A stretch of DNA of 64,000 bases from Cladosporium sp. IMV 00045 (GCA_001931905.2 MSJI02000275.1:80207-144206), one strand, 5' to 3'. Positions 23,843-35,578 are shown, counted from the stretch's first letter. Made by a program: numbers and translations. The notes: generated by a model not told the origin, from the letters alone.

Positions 23843-24482
23843 ACGACATCTGGTCAGGGGTGATGAAGACGGGAAATTACAGTCTGGTCACGCTGCGGCC
23901 GTGAATTCACATGAAGTGGCAAGAACGACATCCAAGAAGTCGTATTGCTGTGATGGGGCAGAAAATCGCCCCGTTGCTTGCCCGAGCGCAGCATGTGCTC
24001 GAGGTTCTATTGCAGAGGAAGGGAAATCGCAATAGCAAGGCCTCGTGTAAACGGACGAGACGATGCCTCCAGCATACGTTGCATCGAGCCAAAAATGTAG
24101 GATATATGTGTAAATACAGCATTCATCGATTTATTATTATCATTGACAATTCTAGCCGCGTCCTGCCAACACTTCAGGTTGCCTTATCCATTAGAGGATC
24201 TACTGTTATTTCTGCGAGGTATTCGCACACGCTCAGCATCACATATAGGTTTCTTTCCATCGAATATTAAGTCCTTGAGATATGCAACAAATGCACACGA
24301 TCTAGCAATGCACGCGCATGGGTCTCCTCGGCCCCCCGCTCACCGATGCTGACCGTTTAACGATTCGATCAAACCTCACTACAAACGTCCATCCCAATGA
24401 GAACAAAACTCCTCCTCCTCTTCTACGATACAATAATCGTTTTACGTGAACCAAGACCCGAAAACAACCATCGATCAAGAAC
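23843..24482. other. Intergenic: uS8m 3' region and fumarylacetoacetase promoter
   Basis: 640 bp with no gene seen. A T/A-rich stretch with tttattattatcattg lies at about 24130. Confidence 0.4.
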
Positions 24483-26210
24483 ATGTCCCTCCCAATCCTC
24501 AACAGTCCCCCCTTCACCATCCACAACCTCCCCTACGGCGTGATATCAAACCCCAATACCCCTCCTCGCTGCGCAGTCGCCATTGGAGACCACGCCGTCG
24601 ATTTGACAAAATACACTCGCGAAGGCCGCCTAATGAGCGTGAGCAAAGACTTCCCCGATGTCGAACTCGACACCGTTTTCAACCAGGTACGCACAGTCAA
24701 ATCCACAATCCCGACCAGCCATACAAATCGCAGCAAAACCAACCGATCCTTAACACATAAAAACAGCCCGAACTAAACTCCTTCGCCTCCCAAGATTGGG
24801 AACTCAGACGAGCCGTCCGCGCACAGCTCCAGCGTGACTTGCAAGCCGGCCATGTGCCCGAGAGTTGTCTGGTGAAATTGGATGAGGTCCAGCAGCATTT
24901 GCCCATGCGCATGCAGGGGTTTTCCGACTTTTATACTAGTTTGGAGCATTGTCAGAATGTATGTTGAGGGGGTTTTTCTGCTTTATGTTTGGTTGTTTGT
25001 TTATTTGGCTGGGAGAGAGAGTTGGGTGAGGGTTTGATGAGTTACGATTGATGGAGATGGGAATGGAAATGGCTGACTTGAATCAATTCAACCACAGTGC
25101 TCAGGCGAGATGTCCACCGCGAAAATCCCCAAGAACTGGTTCTACGTACGCCCTTCCCCTCCCTTCCCCTCCCCCTCCCTCACCAATCTAACCTCTCTCC
25201 CTTATCTCGCAACAGGCCCCCTCGGTCTACAACTCGCGCGTCTCCTCCGTCCTCCCAACGCCCGCCACCATCCCCCGCCCACGCAACGTCTACTTCACGC
25301 AAGGCCTCGACTCCGACCCGGCGTACGGGCCGAGTCGACGTCTGGACTTCGAGCTGGAGATGGGCTATTTCGTGTCGAAACCCGTGGAGTGGGGGGCGAG
25401 CATGCCGATTGAGGAGGCGAAGAAGCATATCTTCGGATTTGTGCTGTTGAATGATTGGAGTGCGAGGGATCATCAGCTTTTTGAGATGAGGTATGTGTCG
25501 GATTGTTCTTTGTGAGGTGTTGGAATTTTTGGGGTTTGGCGAGATTTTGCTGACATTTTGTTCGTTAGGCCACTGGGTAAGGAATCTCTGAGAATTCTCT
25601 TGTTATCGCGGAAAGACCTATTCGCCACGCCATGGACAAAAACGAGCTAACTCTCCCCTCAGGCCCCTTCCACTCGAAAGGCTTCGGCACCAGCATCAGC
25701 AACTGGATCGTTCCCATGGAAGCGCTGGAACCCTTCTCCTGCGCCCCAAACACATCCCAAAACCCCCCTCCCTTCCCGCACCTCACCTGGCCTGAAAGAA
25801 CCTCCGGAGCGCTCGACGTGAAACTCCGCATAACCCTCATCCGCGCCGGCAAAACCCACGCCCTCAGCACCAGCAACCTGAAATACATGTACTGGACGCC
25901 CTACCAGCAGCTAACGCACCACGCGGCCAGCGGGTGCGGAATGCAGACGGGCGATCTGATCGGGACGGGGACGATTTCGGGGTCCGGGAGGGATGGGGAG
26001 GGGAAGAAGTGCGAGTTGGGGTGTTTGTATGAGGTTGAGATGACGGGGACGGATGTTATGCCGAAAGGGGAGGAGGGGAAGAGTGAGTATTATCCGGGGT
26101 ATTTGGAGGATGGCGATGAGGTTGTGTTGGAGGGATGGTGTGAGGATGGGAAGGGGGAGGTGGTGCTGGGGTTTGGGGAGTGTAGGGGGAGGATTGCGCC
26201 GCCGAGGTAG
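24483..26210 (+). CDS. fahA: Fumarylacetoacetase
   Basis: Six exons: 24483-24686, 24767-24958, 25098-25145, 25216-25490, 25569-25576 and 25663-26210, giving 424 residues, the normal length. The enzyme cuts fumarylacetoacetate to fumarate and acetoacetate, the last step of Phe/Tyr (homogentisate) breakdown. Metal ligands known in the family are visible: D122 (FSDFYTS), E194 and E196 (DFELEMG) and D228 (LLNDWSARD). The fifth exon is only 8 nt (GCCACTGG) and supplies the centre of FEMRPLGPFHSKGFG; without it the frame and this conserved segment fail. No other homogentisate genes are adjacent. Very confident. Confidence 0.95.
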
Positions 26211-26235
26211 GAGGTGGGAGGATGAGGTTTTCCTT

Positions 26236-29200
26236 TTAGGTGCTGGGGGGTGGGGAGGGATCGCTCAGTGACCAGACGTCCATGCCTACGCCGCAGATGA
26301 GGACGCCGGTGGTTCCGTTCTCGAGCTGTAAGAGGGCTAGGCTAGATACGTCCGCGACGGAAGTGAAGACGTTCTGTGCTTTGCGGACTGTAATGCCTTC
26401 TGTTCCTTCCGCTTTGGTATCGACTTTCACTTCCCAGAGCTTGACCCTCTGATCGATGCCTGCGCTGATGATTTGCAAGCGATCGTCGCTTGTCTTGTGT
26501 ACTGCGAGACCCGTGATGGCCGCCGCGTGGGCACGAGGGATGAGAAGTGTTGATACCTCGCCTTCCGCGCTGACGCGTGAGATGCCAATGCCGTTGTCGT
26601 CGCCTGCTGTCACGAGCAGTGTAGATCCGTCGTTTAGCGTTTGGGTGGATACGTCGAGGATTGCATTTTGATGGACTTTGTATCTTCGCTGCCAGGTGAC
26701 TTGCTCGGTCGATGTAGTGTCCCAAGACGCAATGTGCCCATCGGTTGCCGTGGTCAACATAGTCCCAGCGCTCGAGGGATCTTCAAGCAATGGAAGATGC
26801 ATCACGTTGGTCAAACACGCAGTAAGGTAATCACCTGACGCCAACAACTTCCAAGTCTTGTTTTCGTAGCACCATTGCTTGATCGAAGAGTCGGAGTAGA
26901 CCGTAGTGATGTCGAAACCGGCAGATTGGTCTTCACCCCCGCTCCGTTCGATCGCATCGAAGCCCATAATCCTCAGATCAGACGCTGCGGCTCTCGGGTG
27001 CGAAGACTCACACACGACCCCGATGCCGACAAGCGGTACGTCGTGAGACACGTGCCAGACGTGAAACTCCTCGAAGCCGCCACTGGAGAAGAGATAGCGG
27101 CTGTCTGTGGACCATTGCAAGTGTTGGATGCCAGTATTGTGTTTGCGGAGCGTTTGGAGGCATTTGAATCCTTCTCCCGATGCATAGGTGAAGAGTTTGA
27201 TATCGGTATCCTCAGCTCCGGTGGCGATGATTTGATGGGGACCTGTCGAGACCGACACCGACTTGATTTCTCTGCCGTGACCTCCAGCGTGGATCGATCG
27301 GTGCGAGAGTTCTGACTGGGAAGTCCGCATCAGAGTTGAGGCTTTTGTCCAGGCGAAGACGCCGCCGGTGGCACCTGGTTCGTAAGTCCAATTGCGGTGA
27401 ACACCGCCGCATTGGATCGTGGTCACATCTTGCTGCAGCGTTGCATCGTGGACAACGAAGTTCTTGCTTTTGAAGCCCCAGACTCGCAGGTGGTTTTCCT
27501 CGTCGATGGCGAGTCCCTCGATGTTGGGCCCGAAAGGCAGTTCCAGTTGATGGACTCGTTCAAACAAAAATTCCGAATCCTGGTGAGTCAGTCGGTGTAC
27601 AGCATACGTGCCATCCCGGCCAGTGGAAAACAGATGCCCTGCTCCGGCGTCTGCTTTCCACATCATTGCCGTGACCGCATCTTTGCCATGACAGCCTTGC
27701 ACCATCTGACTATGTGTGATCGGTTGCCCATTGTCCACTTCTAGTAGAAGATACACAGCCAATGATCCGCTTCGTGAGCCCACAATAGCGAAATCGGCAG
27801 TTCCGCATCTCACGAGCTGAAAGCTCGTTACGATGAGTCCAGGAGGTAGTTGCAAGATTCGATGCCGGGTGTTGTACTTATCAAACTCTTCACCGTCATA
27901 AGTGGCATTTATGTCAGTCAGCTTCGCAGTGCTGGATCCGACCGTGGTGACTAGAATGCTAGGTATCACCAATTCATCACCACCAGGGCCACTCGAAGGC
28001 TCACTGATGAAGATCCCGGCTACCTTTCCGGATAATGTGGCAATAGAAGCACATCGGCCTCTTTGTCGCGGCCAAACATGCACCAGGCCGCCGATGCCGG
28101 CGATAAAGGCTACGCCAAACGCGCTGGCCACCATCGAGAAGGACTTTAGACTCGGATACCCGCCATGTGGCTTCAGGTCGGTGGTGCCGTCTTCATTCAA
28201 AGTCAAAGCTACTATGCGACCACGGGCTGTAGTGGCTACGAGGGTATCCCGGGAAACGAATGCATATGATTTGAAGATATCCTTAGAAGGGCCGTATGTA
28301 TCCTCAGGGGGTAAGTGAAGAAGTTCATCGCTGATCTCGAAAATGTCAGGGCTGTCTGCGACAGATGGCATCAAGGAAATAGATCCATCGGCACCGCCGG
28401 TCGCGCAACGGAGGCCTTCGACTGTGTTCGACCAGATGTTCTTTCCTGAATGCAGGGGCTGTACTCGAGTTTGATGTAATTCGTATTGCGGTCGGTCTTC
28501 GTCGCGGGTTGTCTTGATTCTCCATGTGATCCGAGTGGCGTCTTCTCCGAAAGACAAAAGAGCTAATGATGATGTTTCCGGTGGGATAGCTCTTGATCCG
28601 TCGCTGGTGGCCTCGTCGAATGCGAACTTCACAGTCCATATACGCGAGATATGGCCCATAGCTTTGGCTAACAACGGCGGGGCGTACGCATTGTGCTCAT
28701 CTGTCGACCCAAAGCCAGTCTCACGTTGTATGTCTGTCAGACTTGGACTCTGGCAGCTCAGATCGGAGATGTCCCAGAGACGCACAGTCCTGTCATCGCT
28801 GCAGCTGGCAAGTACCCGAGTAGGTCCTCCCAGGATATCTTCATGCAGAGTTTTCGAGATCTCGACGCCGAAGACTGAACCTTCGTGCGCGGGAAAGATG
28901 TAATGTGTCTTTGCACTGGAGTCTTGATTGGGCTCGAAGGAGGAAGACCACACAATGATGTCTCCAAAGGCAGTACCTGAAGCAATGAGACAGAGAGAGT
29001 CACTTAGCCAGGAGATGTGAGCACAGTACAAGATGCAATTTGAACCAGGGACGATGGTCTCGGTAGAAGTGGTCACTCTGTCGGTATCGTCCAGGGTCGA
29101 TGTTTCGAAGGTGCACTTTACAAGCGCATTGTGTGCGGTGATGATTGTTATACTCGTTGCAGTCTCCTGATCCTGAGTAGGCGTAAAGGCTGCGTCAAAG

Positions 29201-29523
29201 ATCCAGTCCCCTACATCTTTCACATCTAGAACGTGGAACTCGATATTTGCATTTTGGCTTTTGCGTAGTCTGGCGAAAGCAATCAGACTGCCACCGTATA
29301 CAACGATATCTTGGTTGCTCCGACGATTGCACAAGATCCTGTGGACGGCCTGAGATTGGAAGACACGAGTAGATCCCAAGGGAATTCTGTCGGTGGTATT
29401 GTATGCAACAAGGTCTGTACCCTCGCCAGCCAGAAGAAGATCCTCAGAGAAAAATTCGAGAGCAGTCACTGGCACTTTATGATGCTCATGGTGAAGCTCA
29501 GAGAGCGCGAACTGAGCGCTCAT
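26236..29523 (-). CDS. WDR6 / Rtt10-type WD40 protein (tRNA methylation cofactor)
   Basis: Single exon, 1095 residues from the ATG at 29523 (MSAQFALSELHHEHH); the frame extends 6 codons upstream only to a TTG. The N-terminus with VTALEFF, LLLAGEGTDLVAYN and LGSTRVFQSQAVHRI and many WD40 repeats over the whole length (for example VLASCSDDRTVRLWDIS and HHQIIATGAEDTDIKLF-like blades) are the WDR6/Rtt10 layout. In yeast and animals this protein partners Trm7/FTSJ1 for 2'-O-methylation of position 34 of certain tRNAs, and Rtt10 also affects endosomal recycling. It is tail-to-tail with fumarylacetoacetase, with only 25 bp between stop codons. Confidence 0.88.
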   Translation of the reverse strand: MSAQFALSELHHEHHKVPVTALEFFSEDLLLAGEGTDLVAYNTTDRIPLGSTRVFQSQAVHRILCNRRSNQDIVVYGGSLIAFARLRKSQNANIEFHVLDVKDVGDWIFDAAFTPTQDQETATSITIITAHNALVKCTFETSTLDDTDRVTTSTETIVPGSNCILYCAHISWLSDSLCLIASGTAFGDIIVWSSSFEPNQDSSAKTHYIFPAHEGSVFGVEISKTLHEDILGGPTRVLASCSDDRTVRLWDISDLSCQSPSLTDIQRETGFGSTDEHNAYAPPLLAKAMGHISRIWTVKFAFDEATSDGSRAIPPETSSLALLSFGEDATRITWRIKTTRDEDRPQYELHQTRVQPLHSGKNIWSNTVEGLRCATGGADGSISLMPSVADSPDIFEISDELLHLPPEDTYGPSKDIFKSYAFVSRDTLVATTARGRIVALTLNEDGTTDLKPHGGYPSLKSFSMVASAFGVAFIAGIGGLVHVWPRQRGRCASIATLSGKVAGIFISEPSSGPGGDELVIPSILVTTVGSSTAKLTDINATYDGEEFDKYNTRHRILQLPPGLIVTSFQLVRCGTADFAIVGSRSGSLAVYLLLEVDNGQPITHSQMVQGCHGKDAVTAMMWKADAGAGHLFSTGRDGTYAVHRLTHQDSEFLFERVHQLELPFGPNIEGLAIDEENHLRVWGFKSKNFVVHDATLQQDVTTIQCGGVHRNWTYEPGATGGVFAWTKASTLMRTSQSELSHRSIHAGGHGREIKSVSVSTGPHQIIATGAEDTDIKLFTYASGEGFKCLQTLRKHNTGIQHLQWSTDSRYLFSSGGFEEFHVWHVSHDVPLVGIGVVCESSHPRAAASDLRIMGFDAIERSGGEDQSAGFDITTVYSDSSIKQWCYENKTWKLLASGDYLTACLTNVMHLPLLEDPSSAGTMLTTATDGHIASWDTTSTEQVTWQRRYKVHQNAILDVSTQTLNDGSTLLVTAGDDNGIGISRVSAEGEVSTLLIPRAHAAAITGLAVHKTSDDRLQIISAGIDQRVKLWEVKVDTKAEGTEGITVRKAQNVFTSVADVSSLALLQLENGTTGVLICGVGMDVWSLSDPSPPPST

Positions 29524-30036
29524 TAAGCAGGCAATCGTCAATGCTCAATTGCTGGAAATATGAGTGGCGATGTTGAAAGAGATACAATAAAGTGAAAAGG
29601 CTTCGCGGGTTTGACTGACAGCTCGTCTCGAGGCACTTACACCAGTCATCTCTGAAGGGAAAGCCAGTCCACGCCGACTCCCTCAGCTATGGGACTATTG
29701 GACTGAGGATACCACGATATTTCCAACACACCTTCTTCAGCATACCACAGAAAATCAGCTGTGAGACCCAGGTCAAAGCAGACTTCCAATCCGACGATAA
29801 TAGCAATTGCTCATCACCTGTGTCATTAATACCCACCGAACGATCGGCACTTCTGCCCAAAGTTCGGCGTTGGTCGGCGGTCGGGCTTCCACCAAAGAAG
29901 CAGCAGCAGCAGCAGCACAAGCAAGCCAGCAAGCACCACCACCAACACCAGCCACATATTGGGAGAGACCGAGATTGGGTTCAGGCTATACCACCTCACC
30001 ACCGCCCCTGACCCGCCGTTCGACCACGCCTAAATC
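29524..30036. promoter_or_regulatory. Divergent promoter region between two WD40 genes
   Basis: 513 bp separate the WDR6-like and WDR68-like starts. On the WDR68 side is an agcagcagcagcagcacaagc run and CCACC-rich leader sequence. No TATA box is evident. Confidence 0.45.
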
Positions 30037-32013
30037 ATGCAGCACCCCGACCGCATGAGTCTGGAGCCCTCCGCCCCGCCCACCACCACCCCTGGTACTG
30101 CTGATTACAATACACCTCGTCGCCAGCCCGCCCACAATAGACTACCCTCGAATGCGCCTCCTCTACAGTATACACCGCAAGCCTACCAGCAACCGCAGCA
30201 ACCCTACTCTGCCAACCCTCCGCCTTCTTTCAACCTTCACCAAGCGACGCCCCAGCACAGTGCCTCTCAGCCCGGCAGCGCTCATCCTTCGTCTAGCGCC
30301 GGCGTGAGCAGCGTCCCTGGTTCCTTACAACCAGGTGCCGGCGCGAACGTTAGGTCGGCAGCCAGCTCTACTGCGCCCGGCTCGGCGACGAACATGCAAC
30401 CGCATCCCATTCAGACGAACGCGCAGCAGTACACCCAGTCTTCACAACCACCTTCGCGCTCAAACACCCAACACAGCCATTCGCGCAGCAGTCCTGCAGG
30501 CATGGACGCGCTTTCTTCGACTGGCCAGAAGTACATCCCCTTCAATCAGACGCCCACGCAGACACCGGGCTCGTCAAATCCAAAAGCATACAATGCGATG
30601 AGCTCAGGCACACCGGGCGGGCCCTCCCACAGCCCTTTGAATCTCACAGACATTCGATCACGAACCGTTTCCGATGCTCAGGAACCTGCGATGGGTACGA
30701 ACATGCTGTTGAGCTATAACGATGCGCCTACCAACTCCAACTACATGGCTCCGTTCGCGACGTATGCATTTGACTGGTGCTCATGGCCAGTGCAAGGAGG
30801 TGGGAGCAGCGCAGGTAAAATGGCGGTCGGAAGTTATCTGGAGGACCCGCATAACTTCATTCAGATCTTGGACACGAACATCGTGCCCCAGGATGTCACT
30901 GGCCCTGGTCAATCGCCATACGGGCTGGAATACACAAAAGTGGCAGAGGCAACTTGCGCATATCCGGTCACGCGACTGTTGTGGGAGCCACCTAGTGCGA
31001 CAAAACCATACACAGACCTTCTGGCTACGAGTGGAGACCATCTCAGATTGTGGAGCCTGCCCTCTACGGCAAACACAATGACCAACAACATCAATCGCAG
31101 CGCGAACGCAAACGCCCGTGAGCCTGCACCTCAAAAGCTCCAGCCATTGGCTTTGTTGTCCAACAGTAAGACGCCTGAACATACCGCGCCTTTGACTTCT
31201 CTGGACTGGAACAAACTCTCTCCGAAACTCATCATAACTTCCTCCATCGACACCACCTGCACCATCTGGGACATCCCAACACTTACCGCAAAGACACAAC
31301 TCATTGCCCACGACAAGGAGGTCTTCGACGTGCGTTTCTGCTCGAACAGCGTAGACGTTTTCGTCAGCTGTGGCGCAGACGGAAGCGTCAGAATGTTCGA
31401 CCTGCGTAGCCTCGAGCATTCTACCATCATCTACGAGCCTGCCGAGAAGAACGACAAATGTAAGATCCCCAGCATCACCTCCTGACCTCAAACATAACCC
31501 AACTGACAAAACTCCCTTAACCCAGCCACCTCCCCCTCCAGCTCCTCCCCCACCAAATCCAGCGCCATGGCGCCCTCACAACCCCTCCTCCGCCTCGCCG
31601 CCTCCCCCTTCGACTCGCACATGCTCGCCACCTTCGCGGCCGACAGCAACCTGATCCGCATCCTCGACGTGCGCCAGCCGGGCACCGCGCTGCTCGAACT
31701 GCGCGGCCACCAGGGCAACCTCAACAGCATCGAATGGTCGCCGCACAAGCGCGGCCTGCTCGCTTCCGGAGGCGACGATTCCCTCGTCATGACTTGGGAT
31801 CTGATCAATTCGGAGAATCAGGCCGCGCTTCCCAGTTTGAATGGAAATGGTGCGAATCCGGGAGATATTCCTGTTAAGGGACCCAGTTCTAGCTGGCGCT
31901 CCGAGTATGAAGTCGCAAACGTCAGTTTCGCACCCGAGAGCATGTTGACGGCGCAGGGGGGCGATTGGCTCGGTGTTTGTGCTGGGAGGGGTGTTTGGGG
32001 CGTCAAGCTGTGA
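30037..32013 (+). CDS. WDR68/DCAF7 (AN11)-like WD40 protein
   Basis: Two exons, 30037-31459 and 31526-32013 (66-nt intron, GTAAGA donor, ctgac branch), giving 636 residues. The first 230 residues are a Pro/Gln/Ser-rich tail absent from the animal protein. The propeller starts at YAFDWCSWPV and holds the family marks AVGSYLEDPHNFIQILD, YPVTRLLWEP and DLLATSGDHLRLW, then TSSIDTTCTIWDI and SGGDDSLVMTWDL. WDR68 proteins are scaffolds for DYRK-type kinases and CUL4-DDB1 ligases. The C-terminal blade YEVANVSFAPESML...GVWGVKL closes the propeller. Family assignment is good; the partner in this fungus is inferred. Confidence 0.88.
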
Positions 32014-32553
32014 AGCGGGTGATTCGAAAGGGATTACTTGTTCGTCTTTGGGAAATGGAAGGATGAGAAATCGGTTTTTGGTCATCGCGTTTTTACCGTG
32101 CGGACGAAACCTGCCCTGGGTGGGTGTTCATTGGGATGAAAGCGTATATGCATTTACGAGCGTGTGTGTGTTGTGTTGACGAAAAAGGCCTGTTGTGATG
32201 TACTAGCATGGCGTTTGCTGTCTTCAAAGCGAAATTTTTTATTTGATTACGAAAGATACTGCTTGAACGAATGGGATATAGATTTGTCAATGTGATGATC
32301 GATCTGAATTACTTATTTCCATCGACGTTACGAAACATTGGCGTTGTGCATCGTAGAGATGCCATCATGATGCGTTGTTATTGCTTTCTCCCCAGCAGCG
32401 TGCTGTGGTTCTTGTGAAAAGCATGACTTTGCACCAGCAGCGTTTCGACTTGCAACGACGTCCATCTACTTTACCCTTCGAAACACATTTCAAAAGCAAA
32501 AGAGTGAGACATTCAGGTGCTGAGTGATGTACTGTACAAGTGCAAAAGAAATT
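32014..32553. other. Intergenic between the WDR68-like gene and tRNA-Arg
   Basis: 540 bp, nothing coding seen; the first part is the WDR68-like 3' UTR. Confidence 0.4.
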
Positions 32554-32625
32554 TGACCGACGCAGGGATCGAACCTGCAATCTCTTGATTCGTAGTCAAG
32601 CGCCTTGCCATTGGGCCAGCCGGCC
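32554..32625 (-). tRNA. tRNA-Arg (anticodon ACG)
   Basis: On the minus strand the acceptor stem GGCCGGC pairs with GTCGGTC (two G-U pairs), followed by discriminator A. The anticodon arm CTTGA-CTACGAA-TCAAG is perfect with anticodon ACG (read as ICG). The T arm GCAGG-TTCGATC-CCTGC is perfect. The D stem is three pairs plus a mismatch. There is no intron and CCA is not encoded, as expected for a eukaryotic nuclear gene. Confidence 0.93.
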
Positions 32626-32901
32626 TGATTTCATGATGGATGACCTCAATCAATGAATATATACCACATTTGGTTTCCGAATCAATGCAGGGACAATCCG
32701 CTGTCGGCCTTTGACGTGGGGTCCAGCGACGTAATAGTCAAAAGAGGTGGAGGGTGGAGGGGCGAGCGTATCAATGGCGGGCATACTTCCAAAGATTAGC
32801 CACTCATCACACATCACATTTGCTACCTCCTACGTTCCCTCTCCTCCTGACTTCCCCCTCTTCTCTATCCAACAAAACAACCTTCTTCAAAAGAACCAAC
32901 C

Positions 32902-34367
32902 ATGCCCGCCGAAACAATCACCACCATCTCCCCCACCACCAACCAGCCCGTCGTCACACGCCACGGCCCCGACGACTCCCAACTCGCCTCCCTGCCCAAA
33001 ACAGCGCACAAAGCCTTCCTGCGCTTCCGCGAAACGCCTCTCGCCGAGCGCAAGAAAATTGTCAAGAAAGCCATCGAACTTGTTTCCGAAAGGCAGGATG
33101 AGCTGGCGCGCGAGATCACCGAGCAAATGGGCCGGCCCATCGCCTACACGGGCAAGGAGGTCTCGACTGCTGTTGCGAGGGGGGAGTATTTGTTGAAGAT
33201 CTGTGATAAGGCGTTTGAGGATACGCCCGGTGAGAAGGAGGAAGGGTTTGAGAGGTTTGTAAGGAAGGTGCCGTTGGGGCCGGTGCTGATTATTGTGCCG
33301 TGGAATGTGGGTTTTTCGTTTCTATGTATTTACTTTGAAGAATTCACGACTGACTTGAATACCAGTACCCCTACCTCACTTTCGTCAACTCCCTCCTCCC
33401 CGCCCTTCTCTCCGGCAACAGCGTGATCGTCAAGCCCTCGCCTCAGACCCCGCTTGTCGTCGAGGCGATGCAGAAGGCTTTCATCGACGCCGGCTTGGAC
33501 AAGGACGTCTTCCAGGTCTTCCACTGCGGTGACTTCAGCAAGGTTGAGAAGCTCGTTCAAGCACCTGAGATTTCTCTCGTCTGCTTCACTGGCTCTGTCG
33601 CCGGTGGTCTTGCCGTGCAAAAGGCCGCGGCCGGCAGAGTCGATTGCAAGGTTGGCCTTGAGCTTGGTGGAAAGGACCCTGCCTACGTTCGTCCAGACGT
33701 CGACCTCGCCTGGGCTGCGGGAGAGATCGTGGACGGTGCGGTCTTCAACTCTGGTCAGTCTTGCTGCTCGCTGGAGCGCATCTACGTGCACGAGAGCGTG
33801 CATGACGATTTCGTCAAAGCCGTGCAGAAGGAGCTTTCCGGCTACAAGCTTGGCGACCCATTCGACCAATCCACCAACATCGGCCCTGTCATCAGCAAAG
33901 CCGCCGCGAAGCGTATCCAAGAGCACGTCGACGAGGCGATCAAGAAGGGCGCGAAGAACGCCACACCCGAAAACGCGACGTTCTCCAACCCGCCCAAGGA
34001 CGGCAACTACTTCGTCCCCACGGTGCTCACCAACGTGACGCACGACATGACCGTGATGCGCGAGGAGACCTTCGGCCCCGTCGTGCCCATCATGTCCGTG
34101 GCGTCCGACGAGGAAGCCGTGGAGAAGATGAACGACAGCCAGTTCGGTCTGACAGCTTCGATCTGGACGAAAGACTCTGCCAAAGGCGACGAGCTCGCCG
34201 ATAAGGTCGAGGCCGGCACTGTCTTCGTCAACCGCTGCGACTACCCGGCGCCCGACCTCGCGTGGGTCGGCTGGAAGGACAGCGGCAAGGGCCAGACGCT
34301 CAGCATTTTCGGCTTTGAGCAGTTCAGCAGGCTCAAGAGCTATCACAAGAAGGCATACCCCAACTAA
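32902..34367 (+). CDS. NAD(P)-dependent aldehyde dehydrogenase
   Basis: Two exons, 32902-33306 and 33366-34367, giving 468 residues. Family marks: PLGPVLIIVPWNYP, nucleotide-binding FTGSVAGG, general base E234 in LELGGKDP and catalytic C268 in NSGQSCCSLERIYV, then EETFGPVVPIM and the C-terminal SIFGFEQFSRLKSYH. The sequence is of the succinate-semialdehyde/medium-chain type in which a second Cys follows the catalytic one. There is no signal or presequence, so it is likely cytosolic. The donor GTGGGT is slightly weak but the join is exact in phase and restores PWN|YPYLTFVNSLLPALLSGN. The substrate cannot be told. Confidence 0.93.
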
Positions 34368-35578
34368 GCATTAGATGGAAGAAGAAGGACAAAGGCGCAA
34401 AAGAAATCTTATGCAGATAGGCAAGGTTTGCAAATTGAGTGGGAGGGCTGTCGAACGTGGCGATTGGTTGCAAAGAACTCTTTGAGTCAAGAAAAGGTTT
34501 CAATGTGACACTCTGCTGCACTTGGACAGATGCGACATATTAGAAGGAGATTGAAACTTGAGCGGATCGCGAGAGCGCGTTCGTGCATCCCCATGTGGAT
34601 CAGGCACCATGCAAGGCATGTAGCACAACGCCTTACCGAGGCGGATGTTGAGATAGAACATCCCACTCTTGAAGACGACCTCCTCTTTCATGAGTTGAAG
34701 AGAACATATATTGAAATGAAGAAACGAATAACTTGACAATTAAAGGAAATGTCTGTCAGACGCTCTCCTACCATGTCGCTTTTTTCTCTACTCTCCCTAC
34801 CGCTAATTCAACATTCACATGTCGCGAGGTTTACCAAGGCAGACCAATCTCATGATCCTCCATTCAACGCATTCCAGCCCAGCGGGTTCGCAAGGAATGT
34901 ACCCAACCCGCCTATCTCTCTGATTAGAGGCAACCGACAACGCAAGGAAAAGAAGAATAGCTTCACTTTCCCACGCGAGTTGACAAACGAAACGAAACCT
35001 CTCAATCTCCCAGCTAGCAAGGTCGCGAAGTCAGCTCCTCTTTGTGACATCTTGCCATCTTTCACTCTCTCCTCATCTTGATTACATTTTGTCGAAGCTG
35101 AAGTTTTGTTCTTGCGTGTGTACCTTTAAGACGACCCTCCTTTTGATAAACACTCGTTTGCCTCTGCCTGTCTGCCTGACTGCCTGACTGTCTTGCTTCG
35201 TGTTGTCTCGGTATCTTCTGCTACTGCTGTTGTTGCGGCTGCTTCGCCTTCGGCAACACGAAGGGTCTATTTGACTTTTGATGCACTGTCGCTCCTTTTG
35301 AAAACCATCAACGCCTTGGATATCTTGCCCCATCTTCAACTCGTTTCATCACTCAGTGGTGAGTGAATGAGTCTTTCGCCCAAACGGAGTCTCACTCCAC
35401 CACCCCAGCGTCTCGCCAACCGACTGAACTATCGACACTTGAGACCGACCTTTTTCGGTCAGGTCTGAGGACAATTCACTCTCTCGCTCAGACCGACCGG
35501 AGTCTCAGCCTTGTCCGCCCTTCTTCATCTTCCGGGCAAACCGGATTTCTCAGCAGGACCTCAAAACTTCATCAGGAA
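34368..35578. other. 1.2 kb intergenic with pyrimidine-rich leader
   Basis: No convincing gene. The 3' half (about 35040-35560) is rich in CT tracts with a tandem ctgcctga-type repeat at about 35167-35190 and probably forms the promoter and long leader of the next gene. Confidence 0.45.

Noticed and set aside
33330..34346. 338-codon open frame antisense to the aldehyde dehydrogenase
   Set aside because: Shadow of the GC-rich codon usage of the sense gene; runs across its splice junction.
34749..35081. 110-codon frame between the aldehyde dehydrogenase and the Gly-rich gene
   Set aside because: No domain, no splice context, and it lies in a probable promoter/leader region.
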